This document shows positions 60,869 to 64,000 of a DNA stretch of 64,000 nucleotides, in pieces. Where the stretch lies: NCBI GenBank assembly GCA_029891345.1, contig CM057009.1, positions 232,553,178 through 232,617,177 on the forward strand, written 5' to 3'. The notes below the pieces were generated by a model that was given only the letters and a program-made list of their open reading frames with translations, ran no database searches and was not told where the DNA came from. Positions within the stretch are counted from its first letter, which is position 1; the number at the start of each line of letters is the position of its first letter. The position numbers and the translations under genes are program-made. The DNA is from Dryococelus australis (lineage: Eukaryota > Arthropoda > Insecta > Phasmatodea > Phasmatidae).

Positions 60869-61979
60869 TCAATGACGATGCTCCACAAGGATGGAATAAA
60901 TGCTGTAACAAATTCCGGCGAGGGAGGGGGAGGCTTTAAAATTGAACTTTCAAATTCTCTAAAACTCAAACATTGATCTCTAAAATTTTCATTTTATAGA
61001 CTATTGGCAATTAAATTTTTCTCACCGAAATAAAAATGAAATGAAAATTCAGATTTTTCATTTTCAGTTCAGCATATAGAACATTTGCACGACCCTATTT
61101 AATGGTGTTAAGATACACTGAACAAAGTTTACTCATTGGAAAACACAACATTGCAGAATTTTTTATTGCCAAACATTTTATTTGCAAAACATGAGATATC
61201 GCAAATCTCAAGAACCTATTTCAACACAATTTAGATTTATGTTTCGAGAACTAAATTTCTTCAGAGCTGCCAGTACAAACATGTGGGGCCGATTTCACCC
61301 AGAAGGAATAAACTAGGTTCGAGCAAAGCGACACTTAAGATTAAGTGACCTTTAAGGATGTTGGGGTGTTTCACAATTACAAAACTCATTTTTGTAAGCG
61401 CGTCTTAGCTGGGTGTTGCTTAAAAAAACAAGTTGCAAATATTCTCATATTTGGTAGTGCTGTGTTGTGGTCATGTAAATAAACGAACCAATACGAATTA
61501 TTTCAAAGAAAGGAAAAACATTTTTTTTCTCTGAGATGTTGTATTTACTTTTGTTATGAGCAAACAAATCCTAACCAAATATTTGTATTATAATAAACAA
61601 TTAAAACTTTATTATTTGCCTGACAAATATTAAGAATCAATTCAAACAGATGTCATTGCATATATGAAAAATATATGTCTATTCGATATGTTCAACACAC
61701 TAGACGTAGGGCTACCAAAATTTATTTATGTTAGAATTGCGTATGTAAATAGATAAGTTTTTGATTTTTCGAGGCTAATTTATTACCGTATCGTGGAAGT
61801 GTTGTTTTGCAATTCTGTGATGTTTTGTGATCTCGTTTTTAATTAATTATCAGTGCCAAGAAGTGTGATTTTTTGCAGCAAAAGTTACGATCTATTTAGG
61901 CCTGGCCTTTTTTTTACTAGTCAGAATGTTAATTGTTTTATATTTTATCTACTCGGGTAATGTTTTAGATACTTTAGGG

Positions 61980-61982
<3 letters not shown>

Positions 61983-62041
<59 letters not shown>

Positions 62042-62048
62042 ATATATA
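61983..62048. repeat. (TA)n microsatellite
   Basis: About 66 bases of nearly uninterrupted TA dinucleotides with a single phase slip near 62030. Confidence 0.97.
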
Positions 62049-62932
62049 CACATAGCTTTCGTCAAGCATTTATATATTAAATTCTTTATAAAATAATATG
62101 TTAGGTTAATGATAATTTTAAAATAAAACTGTTGCCTGTTTAGGCACTCATTAAGCATTCTCTAAACATAATGTATATTCCGTCTGAAAATCGTATTGCC
62201 ATCAAAAAACAACACTGGGCCTACATTTACTACAGTCTACAAGACCATCCCGAATTTTTCTACTTAATAGAACTGTTTTATGTTTTACGTACATCACTGC
62301 TATGTTTTAAATATTCGTTACAAGTTTCGTTACAAGTGATTTACTTTTAATAGACTTTTTTCAGTGACAGTATTAACCTTAGTTCCAATTTCGATATCCA
62401 TTTTTTTTTTAAGCATTCACGATGCTTCCTTTTATACACAATGACGTGTCTCCCCGATTTCAAGCAATTAAACTGTGAAGAAAATACATCACCTCAGTGA
62501 GGATAAGATGATTAATTAATATAATGACTTTCATCTCTAACAAGAATAGAACTTTCTGAAATTCTGATAGTTTGTTGATAACACTGACGATATTCATGTG
62601 CAATTTAGAATGCCCAGTGCCCGAATTGGAATAAATGTGATTATCACCAGTCACACCTGTATGAAATCTTTAGTTCGGCTCTCGTTAGTATTTCTAATTC
62701 AACACAAAGTCGAATGTGTCCAAAACTTTTACTGCAAATTTGTCATGTGTAATAAAACGTAAGTGTAAATGCATTATGTTATGTCCAGTCTCAAATTTAA
62801 CAAAGTAATCATATAGTTTTACATATCACACACACAGGTATAATGTAGACACATTTTCACTGTAAAAATTATGCAGTGTAGTGAAGGCAAACATTTTTTA
62901 CATTTATTTCTAATACTTCCGAAGCTTGTGCG

Positions 62933-62962
62933 TACTAATATAAATCATATTTTATATTAGTA
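62933..62962. repeat. Perfect 12-bp-stem hairpin
   Basis: TACTAATATAAA and its exact reverse complement are separated by TCATAT. Confidence 0.85.
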
Positions 62963-63007
62963 GGGGCATGCCGGTTCTGAAACAAAGGGATGTCACCTTT
63001 ATTGATA

Positions 63008-63118
63008 TCTAAGGGTTAAATTGATTGAAAGGGTTAATTAGAGTGATTAAAAGGGTAAATTAAATTGATTGAAATGGTAATAAAATTTATTGAAAAGGTT
63101 AAATGTATTGAAATGGTT
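63008..63118. repeat. Degenerate short tandem tract
   Basis: Repeated GGTTAAATTGATTGAAA-type units with variable length (about 20-26 bp), five or so copies, too irregular to define one unit. Confidence 0.6.
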
Positions 63119-63873
63119 AATTTTGGATCTGATAAAATCCGATCAAAAAATTTTAATCCTATTTTTCGTGTGTTTGGTGCAAGATTGTACTAAGGGTCAA
63201 ATTTTATATTTTCTTTGTTTCTTGTTGTGGGTTGGGGAGCAGCTCTGGTACATCCTCACCCTTGGAGCTCTGGCATTCGGATGACGTGTGGCGTGTTGGG
63301 GACAGGGGATATATGTGTTGAGTTTTTTGCAAGAGTGGCCTAAGTGTTAATTTTTTTTGGGTTGGTAGTGATATTGCTCGTAAATGGTGGTGGGAGATAG
63401 GCGATTTTTTGGTTATTAAACAGAAAGAGAAAACCTTATGTATAGTTAACACACAAGAGAAATTTCTGAGTCTTTAAACGAAATATATTTCTACGAATGA
63501 ATAACCTGGTGACGGCAAGTGCTAAACGATCACAATTACGTGAGTCTCCAGTATGAAATTAACTAACGAATAAAAAATGATGCTATAAATGAAACTGCAG
63601 TCTTCCTAATCACAATAACAAGGTATTTTGAAGAAAAAAATGTAAACAATTTGACACTATTTGATGCCTCTTTTTTAATGATTTTCTTTTTTAACGATTT
63701 TGTAGATGAACAATTTTAATTCCAATAAACCATTTTTTGTATTACAAGGTATTTGCAACCAGAATGTTATATATTTAAACCACCCTATTAATGTATACAA
63801 ATGAATTTCTATCATTTATTATATACATTTTTTTAATTAACAATGTTACATTCATTATTACTTTTATGTTAAT

Positions 63874-64000
63874 AAACTAACTATTATCTGCTATGTCTTA
63901 GCCAACACTCGAACCCAGAAACTAACTATTATAAAATATACCTCACCTGGGACTCGAGCCCAGAAACGAACTTATTTCAACCATGCCATATCCGGGATTC
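63874..64000. repeat. 45-bp tandem array running off the window
   Basis: Units start AAACTAACTATTAT at 63874 and 63919 and AAACGAACTTATTT at 63964. The first two are exactly 45 bp. The third is cut by the window end at 37 bp. The first two end CTCGAACCCAG or CTCGAGCCCAG, whose reverse complement resembles a tRNA T-arm (GGGTTCGAG). The middle of each unit varies more than its ends. Confidence 0.85.

Larger units (their letters stand above)
60869..63873. other. AT-rich non-coding stretch with simple repeats
   Basis: It contains a long TA microsatellite, a perfect hairpin and a degenerate short tandem tract (listed separately). The frames at 63090-63284 (+) and 63204-63452 (-) overlap and are unrecognised. 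No gene is supported. Confidence 0.5.

Overview
The window looks like gene-poor, AT-rich intergenic DNA from an arthropod, most likely an insect. The evidence is the low GC, the many decayed Ty3/Gypsy elements of insect type, several miniature inverted-repeat elements, long simple and palindromic repeats, and the lack of any tight gene cluster or bacterial-style coding. The order cannot be fixed from sequence alone. No intact host gene, tRNA, rRNA or CRISPR array is supported.

Layout from left to right. 8-4854 is a very old minus-strand Gypsy fossil (A) between short LTR-like repeats. 9715-14380 is an element (B) with about 0.7 kb LTR-like direct repeats, a purine tract beside the right repeat and a 3.2 kb interior with no recognisable retroelement proteins. 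Directly after it, 14677-15411 is a Gypsy gag fossil (C). 20880-21104 is a minus-strand tRNA-derived SINE candidate. 22480-30703 is a large plus-strand Gypsy fossil (D) with gag, protease, RT, RNase H and integrase remnants. D was hit twice: by a 1450-bp TG..CA solo-LTR-like insert with a 4-bp target duplication (26685-28134), and by a 954-bp DNA element with TIRs, a TA duplication and ten copies of a GGCCATATTA-type motif (28988-29941).

37897-40415 holds the most gene-like host or DNA-transposon sequence. It is a broken reading frame joining a Mutator-like DDE transposase to a YqaJ-type nuclease, preceded by a good intron acceptor and, 1.3 kb upstream, a GC-richer segment that could be a promoter or first exon. 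42632-44722 is a long inverted repeat whose inner arms are about 98% alike and carry outward-facing CCAAT/CCAAT/TATA modules. 49945-50157 is an imperfect hairpin repeat. 51750-56704 is a minus-strand Gypsy fossil (E) with a purine tract and 3' LTR; its RT region is split by a 1354-bp CCCAG-ended DNA element (54939-56292), and its upstream end meets an array of thirteen 24-bp palindromic units (56834-57145). 57612-57842 and 60658-60868 are two members of one TIR family, flanking a foldback-like element (59352-60500). The window ends inside a 45-bp tandem array (63874-64000).

Nothing here works together as an operon or pathway. The window records layered insertions, and nesting gives relative ages: D is older than both of its inserts, and E is older than the CCCAG element. 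All identity values are estimates by eye.
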